DNA from: Argyresthia goedartella
Taxonomy: Eukaryota > Arthropoda > Insecta > Lepidoptera > Argyresthiidae
Length of the DNA: 64,000 nt
Assembly (NCBI GenBank): GCA_949825045.1
Contig: OX463806.1
Location: forward strand, 43,858,208-43,922,207
Direction of reading: 5' to 3'
The notes under the pieces were generated by a model. It was not told the DNA's origin and ran no database searches. It saw nothing but the letters and a program-made list of their open reading frames with translations. Below, one piece after another: positions 43,875 through 54,679 of this stretch. The position numbers and the translations under genes were made by a program. Numbering within the stretch: the first letter of the stretch is position 1; each line of letters starts with the position of its first letter.

Positions 43875-43908
43875 CGACTCGGCCATGACGACCCGAATGG
43901 CCGAGTCG
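43875..43908. repeat. Inverted duplication at the 5' end of a family B SINE
   Basis: Arms CGACTCGGCCAT (43875-43886) and ATGGCCGAGTCG (43897-43908) are exact complements around a 10-nt loop. The right arm is the SINE's A-box region. Confidence 0.85.
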
Positions 43909-44140
43909 ACAGTGACGCTGCTTTCGAAACTAAGGGTCCCGGGTTCGAGTCCCGGTGGGGGCAAATGTTTGTTTGATGAGAACGGATGTTTGTACCCTAG
44001 TCATGGTTTTTTTCTATCTAAGTATAATATTTATCTGTATAAGTATGTGTATCGTTGTCTAGTACCCAAGATACAGGGAATCCTAGTTTGGGGTTAGATC
44101 AATGTGTGTAAATGGTGTCCAAGGTATTATTATTATTATT
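43887..44140 (+). repeat. SINE family B, full length
   Basis: tRNA-like head from 'gacgacccgaatgg', body, and (TTA)n tail at 44127-44140. Confidence 0.9.
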
Positions 44141-44582
44141 ACATAGTGCAGTCACGCCTTTCCCATTCAAGCTGGCAGAGGCACTGCTGATCTCGGGTGA
44201 ATGAGGAATTAAGGAGCTCATTTGGTCCCAGCCAATCGCCACGCTCAGAAGATTAAAATTAAGAGCCCAAACGATGCATCGAGTCACTCATATATGTGTA
44301 TATCTTAGTTCATAGCATCATATTCAAAGTCGAATATTTTCTTGTAAATAGTAAAAATGATGCGCTTTTCCAAACACTTAGACATGGAGAAAATTAAAAA
44401 ATAAATCAAATATGATCAACTAAACCGATGATTCTAATGAGTGACTGATTATGGTTTGAGATTGAATAAGGAAATTTCCCTTTCAAGTGGTCGCACAGGA
44501 AAAGGAAACTCCACTAACTCTACCAGTTCTTCGCAAATTCGCCCGTTGGAGAAGATATCACCAAGAAACTCTACGGGGATGT
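44141..44582. other. No gene recognised
   Basis: 44150-44180 holds a family D end ('gtcacgcctttcccattc'). The rest is AT-rich. Confidence 0.45.
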
Positions 44583-44584
44583 CA

Positions 44585-45002
44585 TTTTTAGGGTTCCGTA
44601 CCCAAAGGATAAAAACGGGCCCCTATTACTAAGACTTCGCTGTCCGTCCGTCCGTCCGTCCGTCCGTCTGTCACCAGGCTGTATCTCAAGAACCTAGCTA
44701 GCTAGAGAGTTGAAATTTTCACAGATTATGTATTTCTGTTGCCGCTATAACAACAAATACTAAAAAACAGGATTAAGAAATATTTAAGGGGGCTCCCATA
44801 CAACAATTCTTTCAATACCACATACAAACATATGGATGCACCTGGTTACGTACATGGAGTGTGAAAGTAACCGCACCAATAACTTTGTAAACAATATTTT
44901 GCTGTGTAAAATCCAAACTATTCACTCCACACCATCGCTTCCATTGAACGGTGGTACGGAACCCTTCGTGCGTGATTTAGACTCGCACTTGACCGGTTTT
45001 TC
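44585..45002 (+). repeat. Family C, core type II, full length
   Basis: From 'tttagggttccgtacccaaa' to 'gactcgcacttgaccggttt'. The core has 'caataccacatacaaacata' and 'acctggttacgtacatggag'. Confidence 0.88.
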
Positions 45003-45185
45003 AATTTTCGTATTTTTTATGCCACCATGTCCAATATAAAAATAATCTAATCACAATATTATCACATCGTATCTATAAGTGCCAATAAGATGTCTCAAAA
45101 TAAATATTTTACAAAAGAAATAAATAAGAACAAATAAAAGCTGTAATGACCATTAACTTACGAGAAACCATCTGCGGCGATAAGC

Positions 45186-45394
45186 TAAACATAAACATTT
45201 ACATACAGGCACATTTATTGCTTCTGGCCCCACACTAGGATACCCTGTGTCGTGGGAACCAGAAACAGTGATGTCACACACATATAAACATCCAAGTCCT
45301 GGGGTTTTATTTTTATTTTTCCCCAGCCGGGGATCGAGCCCGGGACCTCTGGCATGGTAGGCACTGCTACAACCGCTGCGCCACAGAGGTCGTC
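45186..45394 (-). repeat. SINE family A, full length
   Basis: The body has 'ttgcttctggccccacacta' and 'cacacatataaacatccaag'. The head on the minus strand runs from 'gacgacctctgtggcgcagc' to B box 'gggctcgatcc'. Confidence 0.9.
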
Positions 45395-45404
45395 AAAACT
45401 AAAC

Positions 45405-45575
45405 CCTGACACGCATAATGGAGTATTGAATAAAGGTGAGCGTAGTGTGCCATTGCCACCCCAACCCGGTCTTCAACGTTTATGTTTGTGATTGTGAGGC
45501 CGCGGCTCCTGGTTCCCACGACCCACTGCGTATCCCAGTGTGAGGCCATAAGCATTGTATAAAGTAAGTATATAC
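45405..45575 (+). repeat. Fragments of families D and A
   Basis: 45410-45475 is a family D body piece ('aatggagtattgaataaa'). 45505-45570 is a family A body piece in the + orientation ('ctcctggttcccacgaccca'). Confidence 0.5.
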
Positions 45576-45708
45576 CAATGCAGAGTGCAGCAGAAAGGCG
45601 TAGAAATATTTCTCAACAACTTTCACTGTGAAACCGATTTGATCAGAGCAACTTTATTTTTCGCTTTTCATACAAATCAGCTGACCGCCCGCCCCCGGCC
45701 CACAAGTT

Positions 45709-46046
45709 AATAATAATAATATCTTGGACACTATTTACACATCGCTGCATCGATTTATCGTGTACACACATAGACTAGCCATGTTACTACAAAAAACAAC
45801 AACATAGTTTATTTGGACCTATTTACACACATTGATCTAGCCCCAAACTAGGATTCCCTGTATCTTGGGTACTAGACAACGATACTTATAGATACTTATA
45901 GATAAATATTATAGTTAGATAGTTAAACAGCCATGACTAGGGTACAAACACCCGTTCATCAAACAAATATTTGCCCCCACCGGAACTCGAACCCGGGACC
46001 CTGACTTCGTAGGAAGGGCCATTGCCGACTCGGCCTTTCGGGTCGT
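45709..46046 (-). repeat. SINE family B with an 80-bp insert
   Basis: The (TAA)n tail and 'ttggacactatttacaca' at 45709-45741 are followed by about 80 bp of other sequence. Then 'tttggacctatttacacaca' at about 45812 restarts the SINE through to its head at 45974-46046. Confidence 0.8.
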
Positions 46047-46528
46047 CAAGTTAAAGTTGTTAAGAGTCCCGTACAGCATTTCTGACGTTTCTGTTACACT
46101 CTGTATAAATGTAAAGCCAAAGCGGATATCGCCAGATAAAATTCCTCAACGATTTGAACTACATAACAACTCGGCTAAATTCCTAGCAGTGTTCTCTCAC
46201 GGGACAAATATCGCAGAAGCCAAAAGTATTTTTACTCAATACCAATTTGTATTTGTGGCTAATTAAAATAGCAACGTAACAGTACGATTGTGCAACTGGT
46301 CGTTGACTTGCTGCAGCGTGTGTGGTATCTCTGGTCAGTGGCCGACAGTCTAATATATGGCCACATATTTGGCCCGATACTAGATATGAAAAATGGCCCA
46401 ACTGTACGAATGTTGGCAGTTCTCGATCAGAAATAGTGATTTAGTGACTGAATTATTTTGTACAATTTTGCTGTATATGAAAACTTTTGTGAACATGTGA
46501 AAGCCTTTTAAAGTTTTATTACAAAACA
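46047..46528. other. No gene recognised
   Basis: Open frames at 46057-46266 (+) and 46183-46401 (-) overlap and have no family pattern. Confidence 0.4.
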
Positions 46529-46529
46529 A

Positions 46530-46733
46530 ACAAACATTTACATGCAGGCACATACATTGCTTCTGGCCCTACACTAGGAAACCCTATGCCGTGGGAACCA
46601 GAAACAGCGACGTCACCCACAAATAAACACCCAAGACCTAAGGTCTCATTTTTACTTATCCGCAGCCGGGGATTGAACCCGGGGCCTCTCGCATGGAAGG
46701 CAGAGCCACAATCGCAACGCCACAGAGGTCGTC
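46530..46733 (-). repeat. SINE family A, full length
   Basis: Body 'ttgcttctggccctacacta' and tRNA-like head ending at 'gccacagaggtcgtc'. Confidence 0.88.
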
Positions 46734-47719
46734 AAACCGTCAAACGAGAAAAGGAATAGATTTGTTATTGTTGTTATCAAGATTGTTAATTATTATATTA
46801 TATTACACATGAAACTATACGTTGATTTTTATCTATGGAATATACACGTTACATGCTGTTACATACAGTTACATGCTGTCTTGAGACAATAAGGTCTATT
46901 GAGTACATATATTATTTTTGAAATTTTCTAGATGAAAAATTTTTCATAAATAATATAGACTAAAACTAAACTAAAATTAGACTCATTGAAAATTTTCACC
47001 CAAATCGCTGCCGGGCAGGAGAGTGCCCAAGATGCTGGCACTGTTAGCTTCAGTATCGCAATGATAATTTGTTGAGCTAGGCACATGCCAGCTCTGCTGT
47101 CCCCTGACCCTTCGACGAGCCGCTTAGCTTCTAGAGCTGCTAACGCAGCACCGGCTGTGGCTGAGGTTACTGCTGGAGGTACTGGCCAGACGGCTATAGG
47201 ATTAGGGTGATACAGTCAAGCAGGGCGCCAATGTGTTTTGACGGGATTATTACGTAATTATTTCGATACATGTTTATTGTATCGTTCAGTAGCTGATTAT
47301 TTATTATTACCATCAAATTTTCATTATTCTTCTATCACAACGATCACAAAAGATATAACTTACTTTAATTAGGAATAAAATAGTCAATATCATCATTATT
47401 AGCCTATATCGACCCAGTACTGCGCACACGCCCCTTCTCTATAGCAACAATCCTCAAAGTGACGCTCTATTATTTTATGTTCAATAACGGTCCAATAATT
47501 GGCCTGTCTCACATCAAACAGGGCCAATTATCAGGACACGCTCCTATTATGGCCATTAGTTGGCTATTCTCAATCACTGTTAGTAAGCCAGTCTGATTGT
47601 GATCGGTGGGCCGAATAACCGGTGCCAAGCTATTCACGCCTTGCACGTGATGTTACTGTAAACAAAGTTATCGTTCTTTGCTTTAAGTTTGACAGTTGTT
47701 ATTAACTATGTTCTTATTG
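46734..47719. other. Stretch with an unassigned minus-strand open block
   Basis: At 46975-47205 the minus strand is open for over 70 codons after a possible acceptor (CCTATAG). It reads PIAVWPVPPAVTSATAG, then ALEAKRLVEGSGDSRAG. The composition is GC-richer than its surroundings. No family is recognised. The rest is AT-rich. Confidence 0.3.
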
Positions 47720-47721
47720 CT

Positions 47722-47824
47722 CACCCATCTAAGACCTGGGTTTTTATCACCAGCAGGGATTCAAACTCGGGATCTCTCGCTTGGGTGGCAGAGCCTTGAA
47801 CCACAATGCTGCTGAGATCGTCGA
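47722..47824 (-). repeat. SINE family A, head fragment
   Basis: Has 'tctaagacctgggtttttat' and a degenerate head ending 'gctgagatcgtcg'. Confidence 0.65.
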
Positions 47825-48750
47825 ACTACCTAAACACTACCCTTTATCCCCACTATATAGTTCAGTTGATTGAACTAATGGGATTTTTTTCCCATTAGAT
47901 CATTTCACAATATAACTAGCTTTTTGCTTGGCTTCACCTCTAAGGTACTAATATTATAGACCCTTTGCTCATATTATAAATATTGCGGCTAATATTTTCA
48001 CGAATCACGAAATAATAAATCAATCATATTATTGCTTAAGAGCAGGAAGTTGTAAGAAGTTACAGGAAAAATTTCGAGGTATAAGAGCAGAGGGGTACTT
48101 GCTTGTTATAGCAAAACATCTCCAAATTTTATACAAAGATACTAGGAACTCATATCTCCTGAGGAGAGGAGGTATTTAACACCTAATAAGGTGCGAGCAA
48201 GCAGAATTTTTCTTGGTTTTCGAATTTATTACCTTATCAAGCCAAGATGTTGAAAATGTGGTGGGAGTATAGTTCCCCGTGCCTTATTAAGGTTTGCTAC
48301 AAAACCTTTAAACTTAGTTACTGGTACGCAATATTTGTATATCAGGAATGGCTTAAGCGAACTTGAGATAGAAAATGTATAAAGCAAGTAAGCAAATCTT
48401 TTATTTCGGCACCTCACAGTCAAATACAAAAGTACTAGGAGCACATAAGTCCTTAGAAAGTACCCTTAAGTACTAGTGACAGCCATTGATGGGGTGCACA
48501 TCGATAAAAAAAAAAAGACGTTACATATACCAGGACAACAGAAAGTTGCTGGAAGTTCCACTATCTATTAATACCTCCTAGCAACACATTATCTCTTAGT
48601 AGGTACCTACATACTCTTGATTTTGTATGAATAAAAAGTACAACTTAGTAAAATATTTTGGGAATTTTTAGTAACAACAGAACAGACGGAACTGAACTAG
48701 TGGCAAAAAAGTACTACTAGTTCAGTCAATAGAATTTAGTTCACCAAACA
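47825..48750. other. No gene recognised
   Basis: AT-rich with no conserved frame. Confidence 0.5.
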
Positions 48751-48754
48751 TAAG

Positions 48755-48875
48755 GTCACACCTTTTTCCATAAGGGGAGGGACACACATTGGCATTTTGC
48801 GCCAACGTTTAACCATTAATTCAATAGTCCCTAACGCGTGTCAGGGGACTAGCCCATAGCCGTAGCTATATACAT
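48755..48875 (-). repeat. SINE family D, body fragment
   Basis: The minus strand reads 'gctacggctatgggctagtc' and ends at 'aaaaaggtgtgacc'. Confidence 0.65.
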
Positions 48876-49270
48876 TTTATCCTCTTACACAATACGACCT
48901 TTTTATTTTATAGGTAATCCGTATTTCCTATTAATTATGATGTAATTAGCTGCTTTGTCCGCCGAAGCAAGACCATTGGGGTATAGCACGAACTGTAAAG
49001 CGTAAGAAACCATTTTTTGGATGAAATAGTCACAAGAGTGTCTATATTTTTTTCTTTATTGTATAATAGTACAGTTGGAACATTTTAATATTGGACTTCG
49101 CGTTCAAACATTTTTATTTTGGACTAATCTTAAATGTTTGTTGTGCATAAGAGTCACTCAACGTAGGCAAAACTGTGGCTTTGCCACCCCAACTGCGATA
49201 TCGCGTAATAAATCGTATAAATCGTGTTTTTGATAAGAAAATGTGTTTTTCATTGTCATTCGAATAGAAT
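48876..49270. other. No gene recognised
   Basis: AT-rich, no pattern. Confidence 0.5.
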
Positions 49271-49272
49271 AA

Positions 49273-49476
49273 CACCCGTTTGCACTAAACATAAGAATCG
49301 CCTAAGTTCTTTCCTTACTTGTTTAGGCTGCTCCTAGAAAAAAAATGATTGCACTAACCCTAAGCCGTTCCTAAGTCCAATCTCTCAGTGCAATCAAATT
49401 TTGTAGCTAGGCTGTTCTTAGGCTTAGGTAAATCTTAACTAGGACTAGCCTAACTTACGTTTAGTGCAAATGGGCG
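49273..49476. mobile_element. MITE of 204 bp with 23-bp inverted ends
   Basis: 'cacccgtttgcactaaacat' at the left matches the complement of 'acgtttagtgcaaatgggcg' at the right (20 of 23 bases over the full arm). The inside carries short 'cctaag' repeats and no ORF. Confidence 0.8.
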
Positions 49477-49762
49477 AGTGTATGATCCTTGATATTCGTG
49501 TCTACCTAAATATCGATATTCACAATAGAGGCGTCGATCCGTTTCGTTTATCTATTCGATAAATACAATGTCCGTGCTTACCCTTCTGGCCTGGTTAAGA
49601 GACAAGGCAGCGATCACGTTATTTCACGTAATAGTTGAAAATGTTCATATTACGTCTGCTCAGACCGACCTAACTGGGGGAGTTGGTCACTGAACAAAAA
49701 CGGCCTAGTGCGAGTCGGTCTTGCGAATAAGTGTTCCGCAGAAAATTAACATACGATAACAT

Positions 49763-49964
49763 AACATTTATACAAAGGCACATACATACATTGCTTCTTG
49801 CTCCACCTAGGGTACCCTGTGTCATGGCAACCAGAGATGAGCGACGTTACAAACATGTAAACATCCATATTTTTATATATTATGTTTTTTTTTCCTCCCG
49901 GGATGCAAACCCGAAATCTATCGCTTGGGAAGCCCAGCCTCGACAGCAACACCACAGAATTCGT
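49763..49964 (-). repeat. SINE family A
   Basis: Body 'cattgcttcttgctccacct' and a degenerate tRNA-like head ending 'ccacagaattcgt'. Confidence 0.75.
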
Positions 49965-50009
49965 AATTAGTTACGTGAAATCGAATATAAGATGTTTCTT
50001 AAAATATCA

Positions 50010-50488
50010 AACAAACAAACATTTACAGACAGGCACATACATTGCTTCTGGCCCCAGACTAGGATGCCCTGTGTCGTTGGAACCAGAAACAGCGACGTCA
50101 CACACGTATAAACATCCAAGACCTGGTTTTTTAGGGTTCCGTACTCGAAAGGTGCCAAACGGGTGCGTCCGTACGTCCGTCTGTCACCAGGCTGTATCTC
50201 ATGAACCTTGATAGTAAGACAGTTGAAATTTTCACAGATGTATTTCTGTTGCCGCTTTAACAACAAATACTAAAAAACAGAATATAATAACAACTTTGTA
50301 CCGCACCAACAACTTTGTAAACATCATTTTGCTATGCAATATCCAAAATATTCACTCCACACCATCCATTGTACGGTGGTACGGAAACCTTCGTGTGCGA
50401 GTTCGACTCGCACTTGACCGTTTTTTTTTTCATCCTCTACCGGCGATCGAACCCGGGACCTTTCGCATGGTACGCCACAGAGGTCGAC
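50010..50488 (-). repeat. SINE family A split by a nested family C element
   Basis: The body part 50010-50127 runs up to 'atccaagacctgg'. The head part 50432-50488 has 'gatcgaacccgggacc' and 'gccacagaggtcg'. The two halves join at the SINE's own T-rich linker. Confidence 0.82.
50128..50431 (+). repeat. Family C, core type II, nested and internally deleted
   Basis: Complete ends ('tagggttccgtactcgaaag', 'gactcgcacttgaccgtttt') enclose a shortened core. It is inserted in a T-run of SINE A. Confidence 0.85.
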
Positions 50489-51097
50489 AACGACACACCT
50501 TTGCCAATAATTTTCTTTCTAATTCACTAAAACTTTTATTTAGGGTCTTCGAGATCGTCTATGCTGTTTTTCAGATTTATCCTTTATTTATGATGACTTG
50601 TCATGCTCCTTTTATATAATTCAACTGAAAAGGAGCGATTTATATGTTTATTTCAAAAGGCATACTATGTTATTCTGACATCTGGGAATTTCTGTCAGGA
50701 CCAATCAGATTTAAACGAGCTCTCTTTTGATTCGTCGACCTGACAATTTAAAGGGATTCGGATAGACATTTCTAGACGTCGCGCGTCCGGAGTACATGAT
50801 CAGGCTGCAGGATGTCAACAACTCTTCAGAAAAAGGTCTTGATAGATCCTACACAGATTCCTTTGGATATGAAATAACGGAACCCTAAAAATATGGACTA
50901 TTTTAGCCAATTTAGTAGACAATGAGCTGCGTTGCGTTCCTAATATTACTATCGTAGATATTGTTGGACGTTGCGTTGCACAGAAGAAACGCCCAGAGGC
51001 CGAGCGATGTTGCGAAAAACATACAAAAGACACAATAACATTATCTACCACACTTTTATTGGAAGAAAATAAATTGTCGAGAAACAATATTTATCGG
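50489..51097. other. No gene recognised
   Basis: The minus-strand frame at 50815-51087 (90 codons) has no known pattern. Confidence 0.4.
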
Positions 51098-51170
51098 TGA
51101 TGGAAAAAAATATCGTGAGGAAACTATAGCTGTGGCGATGAGCTAACTCCCTGTCAAGCAACATGCATTA
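51098..51170 (+). repeat. SINE family D, body fragment
   Basis: Has 'atatcgtgaggaaact' and 'gtggcgatgagctaactccc'. Confidence 0.6.
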
Positions 51171-51311
51171 TTATGCTTTTATTTTTATATTAAATGTGAA
51201 CTATGTATTCAAAAAACAAATGCATTTTCTCCTGAACTTAGAGCGACTAATAGTAGACTTTGAGTGCCCGTTAAATTTTGAGTTAACGTCTGCAGCATCC
51301 GCGATTAATCC

Positions 51312-52075
51312 TTAACCCTTTAGGACGGCGCTAAAACCCTTTGTGAGTCCTGGCCTCCTCCAAGATCTTCTTCCATTTGTCTCTGGCCTCGGTTCTCCAA
51401 GATGTTTTCTTCTAATGCTCCTCAGATCTTCCTCTAGGCAATATTTCCACTGCTTTCTGGGTGTTCCTCGGAATCTTTTCTGTTGCGGGGTCCACATAGA
51501 GATGCTTTTGACAGCTCTGTTGTCATCGATTCTCTCCAGATGACAGTAGATAGTTTTTTTACCAATGCTCCTCACATCTTCTTCAAGGCAATCTTTCCAC
51601 TGCTTCCTGAATCTTCCTCGGGTCTTTTCTGTTGCGGGGTCCACATAGAGATGGTGTTATCCATTATTTACAGATGGCCTGTCCATCTCAGCCTTTGTGA
51701 CTTGCAATACATGACAATAGATTCTTTGTGAATCAGCCCCCAGTTCACTCTTGAATGAAAAATACCATCATCTTGGCAGACTGGGCCAAAAACTTGCCTC
51801 AAGACCTGTCTAACGAAAGGTCGTTCAAACTCCGCAAGTTTGAGTTTGTTTTGCGCCACCGTCCAGGTCTCGCATGCTGGCCGAATGATTGTCTTGTAGG
51901 AGGTAAGTTTAGACTTGGTTGTTAGGAGTTTGCTGTTAAACATAGCCTTGCACGCGTCGAAGAAGAAGAACTTCTTCCAGCGGTTATACGAGCTTTAGTC
52001 TCATCCTCCATCCGATTTCGTGAATTCAGGATGGATCCTAAGTACCGGAATGCGTAACTCCCTGATTGGAGCTAA
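51312..52075 (-). pseudogene. LINE ORF2 C-terminal region with internal duplication
   Basis: The minus strand from about 52010 down reads SKLTSYKTIIRPACETWTVA, then LAEFERPFVRQVLRQVFGPV, then QRLRWTGHL. These are typical of the end of a LINE ORF2 (YKTxxRPxxxYGxETW..., RxxRKxFGPV, QRLRWxGH). Further on, RGRFRKQWKDCLEEDVRSIG and RGTPRKQWKYCLEEDLRSIR are two copies of the same terminal block, about 170 bp apart. Stops and shifts separate the parts. Confidence 0.75.
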
Positions 52076-52118
52076 AGTCTCACAGCTTCTTATATTTAAG
52101 AAGCTGTGAGACTTTAGC
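52071..52118. repeat. Perfect 22-bp hairpin with 4-nt loop
   Basis: Arms 52071-52092 and 52097-52118 are exact complements with loop 'tatt'. It sits at the 5' end of the minus-strand LINE relic. Confidence 0.95.
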
Positions 52119-53324
52119 AGAAGATAATTTTATTGCTTTTGTTGAGAATTTGGTAACTCAAGGCTGTTAATATAATAACATTACACAATAATGGTAATGC
52201 AACCTTTAATAACAACGACAAATTGAGCTCATCGATCACTGAAGATTATGGTATATTTTTTTCCTTATATCTATGGCAGTGTAGGTGTCTACAGGAAACT
52301 GTACTTCTTAGTTTCTGACTTTTAGTCAACACAATAAACATTTTTCATAAATAGGATTTGTTGAAGTCAATTGGATTCTTTTTGAATGCGGCTGACACAT
52401 GCCTGTGTGGGATGTCGCTTTAGTAGCGGGTCAATGTAGACTTAGCATGATGATGTGTACTCGAATGTTAGGTACGAAATAAAATCTACGGAGCACAGTT
52501 GTGTTATGAGATCATCATAATATTGTTTTCATGGTCCATCAACCTGACACCACATTGTTTTGACTGCGACTACTTAAACACAAATAATGCCTAATTAGAT
52601 TCGACATTGACCGACTTCCGAGATGGTAGCTACTCGATAGTAATCTGAAGAAGTACAGTCCGTCACGACTAGTCAGTCGACTGATCGGCTGACTGGTTCC
52701 CAGCGGGCCGCGCTCACGAACGAGCGACGTGTGCAAATCGGGGCTAGCTTCACGACGGCCACCCATTCAAATTGTTACGCAACCGAAATGCAGTTTTGTG
52801 TTCGTTGGAGTAAATCTCTAGCTGTTGTTGAGCCTCTTTTGTATTCCTTGTCATTATCAAGACGTCAAACTGACAGCTACAATTTCTATAAAGAGTTCTT
52901 ATTCGGTTGCTAAATAGTTTATATGTTCAAACTGTTTTTTTAAGTAGATATACCTTGATAAGGTAGGCCCACGGTAAAAAGCTTCACATTAATCTATTCC
53001 CTTTATTGTTCAAATTGCTCTACAAATCACTAAGTCCTTGGTCTTTGTGTGACCTGAGACATTACTTAGAATAATAGTAATATCATTATGGTGGGTAGTT
53101 GAGTACCGACAGTTTAACCATGGTAAGTAACTATATTAAGTAGTTGCACATATTCTGTCGAGTTCTAAAGGAATCAAAACCTAAGTAACGTAATAAACTG
53201 ATAGCTTGAGTTTAAATCCGGCAGCGCACTTGTCAGGTTGCCATTGGTTCTATTTTTAAACTCGTATTATTAGTAGACGCCACTCTTAAAAAGAGACTTA
53301 AAAAGTTGTAAACCTAAGTATAAC
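52119..53324. other. No gene recognised
   Basis: A GC-rich patch with overlapping palindromic 'cagtcgactg'-like words at 52655-52745 could be regulatory, but nothing firm is seen. The rest is AT-rich. Confidence 0.4.
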
Positions 53325-53712
53325 TAGTGGCTCTGTGAGTGACTCAGGAAGTTTGCGTTTTTCTTTCATTATTTTCCATCCCCTCACTCCCGAAAGTTTA
53401 TCGGGTGAACAAGTGGAATTATTATAAAAATAAATAACCCGACTGCATTTATTTCAATACCACATACCAACTTTTGAATGCACTTGGTTACGTACTTGAG
53501 TATGAAAGTACCAATAACTTTGTCACCCCATTTGAAAAAATCCAAAAACAGAATCGACAAAAACGTAAAACATAATTAGCAAACCTTGTCACAAAATTTC
53601 ACGAGAATCGGTTGAGAAATGCGAAAGGGAATAAGAAGACGGATCCGGACAGACGGACATACGACAGCATTTTTTCCCAACCTGAAACGGAGACGCTTCG
53701 CTTGCTCGGACA
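53325..53712. repeat. Interspersed repeat family H, near full length
   Basis: Starts 'agtggctctgtgagtgactc', has the core 'ttcaataccacataccaact' and 'cacttggttacgtactt', and ends 'gagacgcttcgcttgctcgg'. Confidence 0.7.
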
Positions 53713-54305
53713 ATAAGGAGCTAGCGTACCCTGGCCGGCCTCTAAGCCCCTGCTTCTCTGATCAAGGATAAAGACATTGCCTTCCTTTTAGCTCAGCCGG
53801 GTAAGATACAAGAAAGGGCGCCACGCCCTTAAGTCATGCCTTTTCTAGTTTTAGTGCGTAGGCACCTTAACTAGATTGTTCTAGATTCTAAATAACTAAA
53901 CTCTGGCTCTGACCAGACACCGGGGACCTTGATGAATGTGACTCAAAGGCCGTTCGTGCTGATTAGGGTTAAGAACCACACCTGCGTGGCTTATAGTTTG
54001 AATGAAAAATCTAGACGTACAGCTTCTAGATTTATCTAGTTATCATTAATTGGTTTAGAGCGAGCTGTGACCTATCTTTCTCGCATATGGTAAGATGGAG
54101 TGAAGGACAGGTTAGAGCTCGTTTAGAGCCAAAGAAACTTTTCGTGAACTCTAAGATATGTATGTGGCCAGAGGACGGTAATATGACACTGTCTTAGTAT
54201 TTTGTAGGCGCATCAGGGCCTCTGCCACCGTGCATGGGAATATAGGTAAAGCGGTTTGTATTATAGTTACTTTGGCTGAATAATAATAAAGGGTTTTATC
54301 ATACA
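53713..54305. other. No gene recognised
   Basis: No conserved frame. Confidence 0.45.
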
Positions 54306-54309
54306 ATGG

Positions 54310-54467
54310 GGATAATATCCGAAACCTCGAGCTCCCTGTGCAGGTGCGGGGCTGAACAAACACCTGATCATCTGAAAATTCGCCCGGACGTCCTCGAATG
54401 TCCGAGGAGGATCTTAAACACGAATCGGCGAACTATAAATATAAGCATTAAAATAAAAACTGTTTAA
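54310..54467 (+). pseudogene. LINE C-terminal zinc-knuckle remnant
   Basis: Reads ISETSSSLCRCGAEQTPDHL, then LECPRRILN. The CxCG...T..HL...CP pattern is the C-terminal Cys-His block of R1-like LINE ORF2 proteins. It is short and isolated. Confidence 0.55.
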
Positions 54468-54679
54468 CCCGTCTACAAGAAATGAAGAAGAAGGGTTTTA
54501 ATCCAGAAATATTAGCCTTACTTGTGTGATTTATAAGAGTCTTCACGAGTCATAAATCATCTGAAGCACGTCATACAATGCTTTACTGTGCATTTTGCGA
54601 GGAAATAAAACAATATATTAACTAAACAAGACATTAGTAAAATGGCGGGCTTATTTTACATACATGAGCACTCAATATA

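Noticed and set aside
52071..52118. A miRNA gene
   Set aside because: The hairpin is perfectly paired with a 4-nt loop and sits at a LINE 5' end. Animal miRNA precursors have mismatches and larger loops.
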